From positions 1,178,001 to 1,242,000 of the forward strand of contig NZ_JAKUDO010000001.1 of the NCBI RefSeq assembly GCF_022436485.1: DNA of 64,000 nucleotides, given 5' to 3'. The translations under genes and the position numbers were made by a program. The stretch comes from Agrococcus sp. ARC_14 (lineage in GTDB: Bacteria > Actinomycetota > Actinomycetes > Actinomycetales > Microbacteriaceae). Below the pieces are notes generated by a model. It searched no databases, was not told the DNA's origin, and worked only from the letters and a program-made list of their open reading frames with translations. Below, one piece after another: positions 14,390 to 21,918 of this stretch; position 1 is the first letter of the stretch; every line of letters begins with the position of its first letter.

Positions 14390-15556
14390 GTGGACGTCGA
14401 GTCGATGCGGCCACCCGTGGTCGCCCGCACGGCTCAGCACTGGTGGCGCGATGCGCTGCTCGCGCTCGCGCTGCTGGTCATCGGGCTCGTCTCGCTGCGC
14501 TTCCTCGAGCGATTCCGGCCGGCCGAGACGACGGTCGACGCCGGCGCCATCGTGCTCGTCGTGCTCGCCGCCGCCGCCATCGCGGTGCGCCGCCGCTGGC
14601 CGGAGGTCACGCTCGTCGTCTCGGTCGGCGCTGCCGCCGTCTACCTCGCCATCGGCTACCCCTACGGGCCGATCCTGCTGTGCGCCGCGATCGCCGTCTA
14701 CACGATCGCGCGCCACCGACCGCCGCTCGTCGCGCTCGCTTGGAGCGCCGCGGCGCTCGTCGCGCTGCTGGTGCACGCGCTCGTCGATCCCGTGGGGCTC
14801 GAGGCGGGGTTCGGCCTGCTGCCCGCGGCCGGCTGGGTCGGCGTGCCGTGCACCATCGGCATCGCGCGCAGGCAGGTCGCCGAGGCCCGAGGCCGCGAGC
14901 GCGAGGCGGCCGATCGCCGGCTCGTCGACGCCGAGCGGCTGCGGCTCGCGCAGGAGGTGCACGATGTCGTCGGCCACGGCCTCGCCGCCATCCAGCTGCA
15001 GGCCGACATCGCCTTGCACCTGCGCGACGCGAAGCCGCAGCAGGCGCACGAGGCGCTCACCATGATCAGCAGGGCGAGCAGCGAGGCGCTCGACGAGCTG
15101 CGCGCCACCCTCGCGACGATGCATCCCGGCGCCGACGCGCGCGCTCCGATGCCCGGTCTCGCGCGGCTGGACGGGCTGGTCGAGCGGATGCGCGCGGCCG
15201 GCATCGAGGTCGGCATCGAGAGCGTCGGTGCGGCGCGGGAGCTGCCGGGCGCCGTCGATCTGGCGGCCTACCGGATCGTGCAGGAGTCGCTCACGAACGT
15301 CGCGAAGCACGGCACCGCACCGAGTGCGAGCGTGCGCATCGAGCACGCCCATGGCCGCATCGGGATCACCGTCACGAACCGTGCTGGCGAGCCGGGAGCG
15401 TTCGCGCCCGGCTTCGGCATCGACGGCATGCGGCGGCGGGCGCTGCAGCTGGGCGGCGCGCTCGAGGCCGGGCCGGCGCCGGGTGGCACCTTCCGGGTGC
15501 AGGCGGAGCTGCCGGTGCCCGCGCGGCCGCAGGACGACCAGGAGGATGGCGCATGA
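14390..15556 (+). CDS. NarL-type sensor histidine kinase (HisKA_3)
   Basis: 388 residues from a GTG at 14390 with a GGAGGGGG site five bases upstream; an ATG at 14405 is the alternative. About five membrane helices fill residues 15-165, with no large extracellular domain. They are followed by a coiled dimerisation segment (RREREAADRRLVDAERLRLAQ type) and the HisKA_3 phosphoacceptor motif EVHDVVGHGLAAIQLQADIA. The ATPase domain has YRIVQESLTNVAKHG as its N-box. A lack of sensing domain is usual in this class of actinobacterial kinases, which respond to membrane-associated signals. The stop overlaps the response-regulator start. The signal is unknown. Confidence 0.9.
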   Translation: MDVESMRPPVVARTAQHWWRDALLALALLVIGLVSLRFLERFRPAETTVDAGAIVLVVLAAAAIAVRRRWPEVTLVVSVGAAAVYLAIGYPYGPILLCAAIAVYTIARHRPPLVALAWSAAALVALLVHALVDPVGLEAGFGLLPAAGWVGVPCTIGIARRQVAEARGREREAADRRLVDAERLRLAQEVHDVVGHGLAAIQLQADIALHLRDAKPQQAHEALTMISRASSEALDELRATLATMHPGADARAPMPGLARLDGLVERMRAAGIEVGIESVGAARELPGAVDLAAYRIVQESLTNVAKHGTAPSASVRIEHAHGRIGITVTNRAGEPGAFAPGFGIDGMRRRALQLGGALEAGPAPGGTFRVQAELPVPARPQDDQEDGA

Positions 15557-16203
15557 TCTCTGTGCTGCTCGTCGACGACCAGGAGCTCGTGCGGATGGGG
15601 CTGCGCGCGCTGCTCGAGGCGACGGATGGGTTCCGGGTCGCGGGCGAGGCGGCCGACGGCCTCGAGGCGGTCGAGCAGGCGAGGTCCGCCCGCCCTGACG
15701 TCGTGCTCATGGACATCCGCATGCCCGGCATCGACGGGTTGGAGGCGACCCGCCGGATCGTCGCGTCGCCCGAGCTGGCGCAGACGCGGGTGCTGGTGCT
15801 GACCACCTTCGAGCTCGACGAGTACGTCTTCGACGCGATCAGAGTGGGGGCGAGCGGCTTCCTGCTCAAGAACACGGCGCCCGTGGCGCTGCTGGAGGCG
15901 ATCCGCACGATCGCCGACGGCGGCGCGCTGTTGGCGCCCTCTGTGACGCGCACCCTCATCGGCGCGTTCATCGACCGCAGCCCGCGGCGGCTGCAGCCGC
16001 ATCCGCAGCTCGACCAGCTCACCGAGCGCGAGCGCGAGATCGTCGTGCTCGTCGCCGAGGGCATGAGCAACCAGGAGATCGCCGAGCACCTCGTGCTCAG
16101 CCCCGCGACGGCACGCACGCACGTCAGCCGAGCCATGATCAAGCTCGGCGCTCGCGATCGGGCGCAGCTCGTCGTGTTCGCCTACGAGTCGGGACTTCGC
16201 TGA
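15553..16203 (+). CDS. NarL/LuxR-family response regulator
   Basis: 216 residues. The receiver domain (residues 1-120) has the acidic pair VDDQE, the phosphoacceptor Asp in VVLMDIRMPG, and TTF and LLKNTAP at the switch and lysine positions. The C-terminal LuxR helix-turn-helix (about 150-210) reads LTEREREIVVLVAEGMSNQEIAEHLVLSPATARTHVSR. Coupled to the kinase gene by an ATGA overlap (15553-15556), so the two form a standard system. Target genes cannot be told from sequence; the adjacent membrane-protein gene upstream is one candidate. Confidence 0.93.
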   Translation: MISVLLVDDQELVRMGLRALLEATDGFRVAGEAADGLEAVEQARSARPDVVLMDIRMPGIDGLEATRRIVASPELAQTRVLVLTTFELDEYVFDAIRVGASGFLLKNTAPVALLEAIRTIADGGALLAPSVTRTLIGAFIDRSPRRLQPHPQLDQLTEREREIVVLVAEGMSNQEIAEHLVLSPATARTHVSRAMIKLGARDRAQLVVFAYESGLR

Positions 16204-16206
16204 CGG

Positions 16207-16227
16207 CCGGCGCACCCTCCGCGCCGG
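16207..16227. terminator. Terminator hairpin after the two-component system
   Basis: ccggcgc (16207-16213) and gcgccgg (16221-16227) form a 7-bp stem with a 7-base loop, immediately behind the response-regulator stop and before the convergent SHOCT gene. Confidence 0.55.
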
Positions 16228-16265
16228 TTCGGTCCGCGGCCGATGCCGTCCGCGACCGGTGTCGG

Positions 16266-16544
16266 CTACGGCTGGCGCAGTACCTCTCGGCGCGCTCGGT
16301 ACTCCTCGGCTTCGATCTCGCCGCTGGCGAAGCGCTCGGCGAGCGCCTGCTCTCCGGCGAGGCGACCTGCCTGGCGATCGCGGCGACGACGGCCCGTCCA
16401 GACCAGTGCGATCACCGCTGCGACGATCAGGAGCCAGGCGAGCGGGAAGATCCAGAACGGAGATCCTCCGCCCGCCCAGGGTCCCATGCCGTCATGCGCG
16501 GCAAGCGCTGTGCCGACGGCTGCAGTCTCGATGGCTGCGAGCAT
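16266..16544 (-). CDS. Small membrane protein with SHOCT domain
   Basis: 92 residues from the ATG at 16544 (AGGAGG upstream). One membrane helix (WIFPLAWLLIVAAVIALVW, about 30-48) is followed by an Arg-rich stretch and a C-terminal SHOCT motif (LAERFASGEIEAEEYRARREVL). SHOCT is a short helix pair found at the end of many membrane and oligomerising proteins. The function is unknown. Convergent with the response-regulator gene and divergent from the DUF1772-like gene. Confidence 0.75.
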   Translation of the reverse strand: MLAAIETAAVGTALAAHDGMGPWAGGGSPFWIFPLAWLLIVAAVIALVWTGRRRRDRQAGRLAGEQALAERFASGEIEAEEYRARREVLRQP

Positions 16545-16644
16545 GATGTCCTCCTCGATGGTCGAGACCCGCGCTCTGCGGGCTGTGCTCACAGCGTGCT
16601 CCGCGGCGGGCACCGTGCCATCCGCTCGCGGGCGGCATCCGCTG

Positions 16645-16660
16645 TACGCCGGACGGCGTA
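16645..16660. promoter_or_regulatory. Inverted repeat in a divergent promoter region
   Basis: tacgcc-N4-ggcgta, a perfect 6-bp-arm repeat midway between the SHOCT gene and the DUF1772-like gene; tatcgt at 16670-16675 could be the -10 box of the latter. Possible operator of an unknown regulator. Confidence 0.3.
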
Positions 16661-16710
16661 GCCCTCGCGTATCGTCGATCGCGGCCACGCCACGATCAGA
16701 GGAGGAGCGG

Positions 16711-17187
16711 ATGCTCGGTACCGTCATCCTGGTGCTCGCGGTGCTCGCCGCCGGGCTCAGCGCAGGGGTGTTCTTCCTCTACTCGAACGCGATCATGCCG
16801 GGCCTGCGCCGCGTCGACGACCGCACCTTCGTCGCGGCCTTCCAGGCGCTCGACCGCGCGATCGTGAACCCGCTCTTCATCGGCGGCGGGTTCCTGGGCA
16901 CCCTGGTGCTCGCCGTCGCCAGCGCGTTGCTGCACCTGGGCGACGCGGCAGTGCTCGCGTGGGCGATCGCCGCCGCCGCGCTGCAGGCGGTCGTGATCGT
17001 GATCACCGGCGCCGTCAACGTGCCGCGCAACGACGCGCTGAAGGCCGCAGGAGACGCCGGTGCCATCGACGCGACGGCGGTGCGCGCAGCCTTCGGCGAG
17101 CGCCGCTGGGCGCGCTGGAACCACGTGCGCGCGGTGCTCTCGGCCGCCGTCGTCGTCTGCCTGGCGATCGCGCTCGCCGTCGGCTGA
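16711..17187 (+). CDS. DUF1772-like membrane protein
   Basis: 158 residues, ATG with AGGAGG site. Four hydrophobic helices (VILVLAVLAAGLSAGVFFLYS; PLFIGGGFLGTLVLAVASALL; AVLAWAIAAAALQAVVIVITGAVNVPRND; VLSAAVVVCLAIALAVG). The features GVFFLYSNAIMPGLRRVDDRTFVAAFQALDRAIVNP and NVPRNDAL...RWARWNHVRA are those of the DUF1772/anthrone-oxygenase-like family, integral membrane proteins mostly of unknown role. It lies 146 bases upstream of the GMC oxidoreductase on the same strand; a shared transcript is possible but not shown. Confidence 0.75.
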   Translation: MLGTVILVLAVLAAGLSAGVFFLYSNAIMPGLRRVDDRTFVAAFQALDRAIVNPLFIGGGFLGTLVLAVASALLHLGDAAVLAWAIAAAALQAVVIVITGAVNVPRNDALKAAGDAGAIDATAVRAAFGERRWARWNHVRAVLSAAVVVCLAIALAVG

Positions 17188-17333
17188 GCCCGCGTCGGAT
17201 GGTCCCGCCGCGCTCCGCGGTGGGCGCCGTGCACGCATCGGCAAGCGAGCAGCCGGGAGAGGCTAGCCCGCCGGATGCGCCCGCTGTGAGGCTGGCGGCA
17301 GTCGCTCGACGGAGAGCGGCGGCGGGAGGGAAC

Positions 17334-18854
17334 ATGTCGGACATCATCGTCGTGGGCGCAGGCTCCGCCGGATCGGTCATCGCACGTCGGCTGCTCGACG
17401 CGGGCGCGAGCGTCACGGTGCTGGAGGCCGGAGGCGCTGACGACAAGCCGACCATCGACGACCTCGGTCGGCTCGGAGAGCTGTGGCTGAGCCCCGACGA
17501 CTGGGGCTACTTCACGACGCCACAGGAGCACGCGCACGGCCGCAGGATCCATTGGCCGCGCGGCAAGGTGCTCGGCGGCTCGCACTCGCTCAACGCGTCG
17601 ATCTTCGTGCGCGGCGCACACGGCGACTACGACCGCTGGGCGCGCGAGGGCGCGACGGGCTGGGGCTGGGATGCCGTGGAGCCGGTCTTCCGCCGCTTCG
17701 AGTCGTTCTCGGGCGGAGCGAGCGCGCTGCGCGGTGTCGACGGCCCGCTCGAGGTGACCGACCGCTACGAGCGCAACCCCGTCTTCGAATCCATCCACGA
17801 CGCCTTCGTCGCAGCAGGAGTGCCGGCCAACCCCGACTACAACGGCGCCGACATCGAAGGTGTCAGCTGGATGCAGCTCACCACTCGCGGCGACGTGCGC
17901 CTCTCGACCTGGCGCGCCTATCTGCAGCCCGTGCAGGAGCACCCAGCGCTGACGCTGCGCACGGGAGTGTGGGTCCACCGCCTGCTCGTCGAGGGCGGTC
18001 GCGTCGTCGGGGTCGAGGTCGAGGTGGATGGCGTGCTCGAGCAGGTGCGTGCCGACCAGGTCGTGCTCTGCGCCGGCGCGCTCGACACGCCCCGCATCCT
18101 GCTGCACTCCGGCATCGGGCCGGCCGGGCACCTCGAGGATGTCGGCGTGCCGGTCGTGCTCGACCTGCCCGGCGTGGGCGAGAACCTGCACGACCACCTG
18201 CTGGTGCCCTTCGTGTACGAGACGACGGCCAAGCCGATCCCGACGCGGGTCGAGTACGAGCCGGTGGCGATGGTGCACTCCTTCACGCGGTTCCGCGAGG
18301 GCCTCGACGTCCCCGACACGCAGCCGATCTGCTTCTCCGTCGCCATGGCACCGCCGGGCGACGACGTGACCGGCACGTGCTTCACGCTCCAGGCCGGCCT
18401 GATCCGGCCGGAGTCCCGCGGCACCCTGCGCCTCGCCTCGAACGACCCGCGCGAGCCCGCGCTCATGGACCCGCGCATCCTCGATCGCCCAGAAGACGTC
18501 GCGAGCCTGCGTGCCTCGATGCAGCAGATGCTCGACGTGGGGGCGCAGTCGCAGCTCGCCGAGGAGTGGGGCGCGCGACTCGTGCTGCCGCGACCGGCAG
18601 GCCAGCTCGACGACGCGGCCCTCGATGCGCACATGCGCGAATGGGTGACGACCTACCACCACCAGGTGGGCACCTGTCGGATGGGCACCGGGGACGGCGC
18701 GGTCGTCGATCCGAGCACCCTCGCGGTGCACGGCGTCGAGGGCCTGCGGGTCGCGGATGCGTCGATCATGCCCAGCGTGCCCAGCGGCAACACCAATGCG
18801 CCGTCGATCCTCATCGGCGAGCGCGCGGCCGACGTCCTCACGTCGAGCCGATGA
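17334..18854 (+). CDS. GMC-family FAD oxidoreductase (alcohol/aryl-alcohol dehydrogenase type)
   Basis: 506 residues, ATG with GGGAGGG site. N-terminal FAD fold DIIVVGAGSAGSVIARRL; GMC signature 1 around WPRGKVLGGSHSLNASIFVRG; signature 2 around GALDTPRILLHSGIGP; catalytic His region TTYHHQVGTCRMG; C-terminal PSGNTNAPSILIGERAAD. No signal peptide, so cytosolic. Such enzymes oxidise choline, primary alcohols or aryl alcohols to aldehydes. The next gene, 23 bases downstream, is an aldehyde dehydrogenase, so the pair forms an alcohol-to-acid module. Given the nearby amine oxidase, phenylethanol or tyrosol are plausible substrates (inference). Confidence 0.88.
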   Translation: MSDIIVVGAGSAGSVIARRLLDAGASVTVLEAGGADDKPTIDDLGRLGELWLSPDDWGYFTTPQEHAHGRRIHWPRGKVLGGSHSLNASIFVRGAHGDYDRWAREGATGWGWDAVEPVFRRFESFSGGASALRGVDGPLEVTDRYERNPVFESIHDAFVAAGVPANPDYNGADIEGVSWMQLTTRGDVRLSTWRAYLQPVQEHPALTLRTGVWVHRLLVEGGRVVGVEVEVDGVLEQVRADQVVLCAGALDTPRILLHSGIGPAGHLEDVGVPVVLDLPGVGENLHDHLLVPFVYETTAKPIPTRVEYEPVAMVHSFTRFREGLDVPDTQPICFSVAMAPPGDDVTGTCFTLQAGLIRPESRGTLRLASNDPREPALMDPRILDRPEDVASLRASMQQMLDVGAQSQLAEEWGARLVLPRPAGQLDDAALDAHMREWVTTYHHQVGTCRMGTGDGAVVDPSTLAVHGVEGLRVADASIMPSVPSGNTNAPSILIGERAADVLTSSR

Positions 18855-18877
18855 CACCGACAGGAGAAGGAGCGACC

Positions 18878-20281
18878 ATGGAGACCATCGAGAGCCTGCT
18901 GGCAGCCGTCAGCGCACAGGACGGCTCGCCCGTCGTCGACCCCGCGACCGGCGAGACCTTCGCCCACGCGCCCATCTCGACGACGGACGACCTGGAGCGC
19001 GCCATCGCGGCCGCTCGCGCCGCCCAGCCGGCGTGGGCCGCGCTCGGCGACGAAGGCAGGCGCGCCGCGCTGAGCGCTGCCGCCGACGAGGTGGAGGCGA
19101 ACGCTGAGGCGCTCGCACAGCTCATCGCGCGCGAGCAGGGCAAGCCGCTCAGCGGCCCGGGCGCGCGATTCGAGGCCGGTGCCGTGGTCGGCTGGCTGCG
19201 CGCGACGATCGCGACGCAGCTCGAACCCGAGGTCGTGGTCGACGACGGCGAGGCGAAGGCGACGATCTACTACCGGCCGATCGGCATCGTCGGCGCGATC
19301 GGCCCGTGGAACTGGCCGGCGATGATCGCCACCTGGCAGTTCGCGCCCGCGCTGCGGATGGGCAACGCCGTCGTCATGAAGCCGAGCGAGTACACGCCGC
19401 TCAGCGTGCTCGCCACCGCGCATCTCGTGAACCGTCACCTGCCAGAGGGATTGTTCACGGTGCTCGCCGGCGATCGGGAGCTCGGCGAGGCCCTCTCGTC
19501 GCATCCCGCCTTCGGCAAGGTCACCTTCACCGGCTCTGCACGCACGGGCGCGGCCATCATGCGCGCCTCGGCCGACAACCTCACGCGTCTCACGCTGGAG
19601 CTGGGCGGCAACGATCCCGGCATCGTGCTGCCGGATGTCGACCCGAAGGCGATCGCGGAGGGGCTGTTCTGGGGCGCGTTCATCAACACCGGCCAGACCT
19701 GCGCGGCGCTCAAGCGGCTCTACGTGCACGAGGACGTCTACGACGACGTGGTGCGCGAGCTCTCCGCCGTCGTCGGCGCCATGCCGATGGGCCCGGGCGC
19801 CGATGAGCAGAACGTGCTCGGGCCGCTCACGACCGAGCAGCAGTTCGGCGTCGTCGACCGGCTCGTGGAGGACGCGAAGGCGCGCGGCGGCCGCGTGCTG
19901 GTCGGCGGGGAGCCCGATCGCGAGGCACCGGGCTGGTTCTACCCGGCGACGCTGATCGACGGGCTCGACGACGAGGCAGACCTGGTGACCGAGGAGCAGT
20001 TCGGGCCTGCGCTGCCGATCCTCAAGTACCGCGACATCGACGACGCCGTCGAGCGTGCGAACCGCGGCGAGGCGGGCCTGGGTGCCAGCGTCTGGTCTGC
20101 AGACACCGAGCGCGCCCGGGAGGTCGCCGCCCGCATCCAGGCCGGATCCGTCTGGATCAACTCGCACGGCACGATCCACCCGATGGCGCCGTTCGGCGGC
20201 GTGAAGGGCTCGGGCTACGGCCTCGAGTTCGGCGTCGAGGGACTCAAGGCGATGGGGGTGCCGCAGGTCATCCACGGCTGA
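18878..20281 (+). CDS. NAD(P)-dependent aldehyde dehydrogenase
   Basis: 467 residues from the ATG at 18878, with a GGAGAAGGAG site. An upstream in-frame ATG at 18851 overlaps the GMC stop but has no ribosome site. ALDH signatures: IGPWNWPAM, VMKPSEYTP, FTGSARTGAAIM, general-base Glu in LELGGNDPG, catalytic Cys in NTGQTCAALKR, and PFGGVKGSGYG. Best placed in the broad lactaldehyde/phenylacetaldehyde/vanillin-type branch; the exact substrate cannot be read. It would take aldehydes from the GMC enzyme and possibly (hydroxy)phenylacetaldehyde from the amine oxidase encoded 1.6 kb away. Confidence 0.9.
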   Translation: METIESLLAAVSAQDGSPVVDPATGETFAHAPISTTDDLERAIAAARAAQPAWAALGDEGRRAALSAAADEVEANAEALAQLIAREQGKPLSGPGARFEAGAVVGWLRATIATQLEPEVVVDDGEAKATIYYRPIGIVGAIGPWNWPAMIATWQFAPALRMGNAVVMKPSEYTPLSVLATAHLVNRHLPEGLFTVLAGDRELGEALSSHPAFGKVTFTGSARTGAAIMRASADNLTRLTLELGGNDPGIVLPDVDPKAIAEGLFWGAFINTGQTCAALKRLYVHEDVYDDVVRELSAVVGAMPMGPGADEQNVLGPLTTEQQFGVVDRLVEDAKARGGRVLVGGEPDREAPGWFYPATLIDGLDDEADLVTEEQFGPALPILKYRDIDDAVERANRGEAGLGASVWSADTERAREVAARIQAGSVWINSHGTIHPMAPFGGVKGSGYGLEFGVEGLKAMGVPQVIHG

Positions 20282-20290
20282 GCGGATGCG

Positions 20291-20321
20291 CGGAGCGGGC
20301 ACGACGGAGGTGCCCGCTCCG
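20291..20321. terminator. Bidirectional terminator between ALDH and SDR genes
   Basis: Perfect 12-bp stem (cggagcgggcac / gtgcccgctccg) with a 7-base loop, ten bases after the ALDH stop and 24 before the convergent SDR stop. Confidence 0.75.
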
Positions 20322-20344
20322 CCACCGGCCGGAGGGGTCGCGCG

Positions 20345-21121
20345 CTACTGGAAGGCGAGCGTCGGCACGTCCACGATGTGTGCGCCACCGTCGACCAGGA
20401 TCGTCGAGCCGGTCAGGTAGGAGCTCGCCGGGCCGGCGAGGAAGCTCACGAGCGCTGCGACCTCCTCGGGCTCTGCCGGCCGGCCGAGCGGCACGTCGCG
20501 CGTGACGATCGCGTACGCCTCGTCGACGGTCGCGGCGCGCCCCTGCTCGACGAGGACGGCCATCTCCGCGTCGGCCATGGGCGTCCGCACCCACCCTGGG
20601 CAGACGGCGTTGGCGCGCACGCCGCTGCGGCCGCCGTCGCGGGCGATCTGCCGCATCAGGCCCAGCAGCGCGTGCTTGCCGACGGTGTAGCCGGTGGTCT
20701 CGGGCGCCGCGCGCAGCCCCGCGAGCGACGAGACGATGACGATCGAGCCGCCGCCGTCGGCCAGCGCCGGCAGCGCCGCCCGGCAGGCGACGAACGCGGT
20801 CGACAGGTTCGCCTGCAGCGACGACGCCCACTCCTCGTCGGTGGTCTCGGCGACCGAGGAGTACCCGTGCCCGCCGGCGCTCGTGACGAGCGCGCCGAGC
20901 GGACCGACCTCGAGCGCGGCCCGCACGACCGCATCCATCGCCTGAGTGTCGGATGCGTCGGCCACGACGGCGCGGATGCGCTCCGGTGCGAGCGCCGCGG
21001 TCTCGTCGAGCGGCTCCGCTCGGCGACCGGTGATGATGACGGCCCAGCCCTCACGGGCGAGCTGCTGGGCGACGGCACGGCCGATGCCGGTGCCGCCGCC
21101 GGTGACGATCGCGCAGCTCAT
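20345..21121 (-). CDS. Short-chain dehydrogenase, MoaE-like gene of the monoamine cluster
   Basis: 258 residues. Classical SDR: cofactor motif TGGGTGIGRAVA near the N-terminus, SAGG at the NNAG position, catalytic Ser in VIVSSLAG, Tyr/Lys in YTVGKHA, and PGWVRTPM. The start ATG (21121) overlaps the stop of the MoaF gene by four bases. In Klebsiella the monoamine (moa) regulon also has an SDR gene next to moaF beside the tyramine oxidase gene, so this is probably the functional equivalent of MoaE. Its exact substrate is unknown. Last gene of the minus-strand tynA-moaF-SDR run. Confidence 0.85.
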   Translation of the reverse strand: MSCAIVTGGGTGIGRAVAQQLAREGWAVIITGRRAEPLDETAALAPERIRAVVADASDTQAMDAVVRAALEVGPLGALVTSAGGHGYSSVAETTDEEWASSLQANLSTAFVACRAALPALADGGGSIVIVSSLAGLRAAPETTGYTVGKHALLGLMRQIARDGGRSGVRANAVCPGWVRTPMADAEMAVLVEQGRAATVDEAYAIVTRDVPLGRPAEPEEVAALVSFLAGPASSYLTGSTILVDGGAHIVDVPTLAFQ

Positions 21122-21885
21122 CCCTGCGGGCCCTCCACGAGGTAGGAGGTCGTGTTCGCGATCTCGAAGCGGCTGCCGACCGGGAAGGCCGTCGCCCTGC
21201 CGGCCTCGAACGCATCGTCGCCGAAGATGGCGCCGTCGGTGCGCAGCTCCTGCAGGTCGATCAGCACGGCGCCGAGCGTCGGCACGATCTTCTCCCGCCA
21301 GACGAACAGCACGAGGCCGTCTGCGACCCGGATGGCGTCGCACGCGTCGGTGTCCGCCAGCCCTGCCTCGACGCCCGAGAGGCAGTGCCAGGTGTAGCGA
21401 TGCTCCGAGAGGTAGATGTGCTCGTAGGACTCGGTCGGGGAGTACGTGTAGCGGTTGCGCATGCCGACCAGCTCGCGCGTGGGGGCATGGACCCGCCCGC
21501 CCTCCTCGAGCTCGCCGTGCCGGAACACGGCGCGCACCCCGGTCGGCTCGTCGCCGCGCTGCACGCGCGTCCAGGCGCTCTCCCGCGCCGTCGCCGCGTC
21601 GGGCAGCAGCACCGACACACGGGTGAAGCCGCCGTCCGCGAGCACCAGCAGCTCGAAGCCTCGGTCGCCCGAGAGCTGCCTGGCGAGCAGCACGCCGGGC
21701 CGGATCGAGGTGACGTGCACGCTCCCGCGCGCTCCACCCAGGTCGGCCGTGCCGTCATCGCCGAATGCGACGCGCTCGCCTTCGAGCTCCAGCACGCGGC
21801 CCGCCAGGCTGTCGACCCCGGGCAGCACGTCGCCGTGCACCTCCATGCCGCGCCCGAGATCCCCGACCGAGATGAACTCGCTCAT
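21118..21885 (-). CDS. moaF: MoaF-family protein of the monoamine regulon
   Basis: 255 residues, ATG with an AGGAGG site. The C-terminal half is strongly diagnostic of MoaF: SPTESYEHIYLSEHRYTWHCLSG, GLADTDACDAIRVADGLVLFVWREKIVPTLG and LIDLQELRT. The name comes from the monoamine regulon of Klebsiella, not from molybdenum cofactor synthesis, although databases often say the latter. The fold is two lipocalin-like barrels; the biochemical role is not established, and a part in handling amine-oxidase products is usually assumed. It lies 33 bases downstream of the amine oxidase gene and overlaps the SDR gene. Confidence 0.85.
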   Translation of the reverse strand: MSEFISVGDLGRGMEVHGDVLPGVDSLAGRVLELEGERVAFGDDGTADLGGARGSVHVTSIRPGVLLARQLSGDRGFELLVLADGGFTRVSVLLPDAATARESAWTRVQRGDEPTGVRAVFRHGELEEGGRVHAPTRELVGMRNRYTYSPTESYEHIYLSEHRYTWHCLSGVEAGLADTDACDAIRVADGLVLFVWREKIVPTLGAVLIDLQELRTDGAIFGDDAFEAGRATAFPVGSRFEIANTTSYLVEGPQG

Positions 21886-21918
21886 CGCTGCCTCCTCATC
21901 GTCGCCGCGCCGCGCAGC

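Noticed and set aside
21118..21885. Molybdenum-cofactor biosynthesis protein F as annotation of the MoaF gene
   Set aside because: The family name derives from the monoamine regulon; the neighbours are tyramine oxidase and an SDR, and no cofactor-synthesis gene is nearby.
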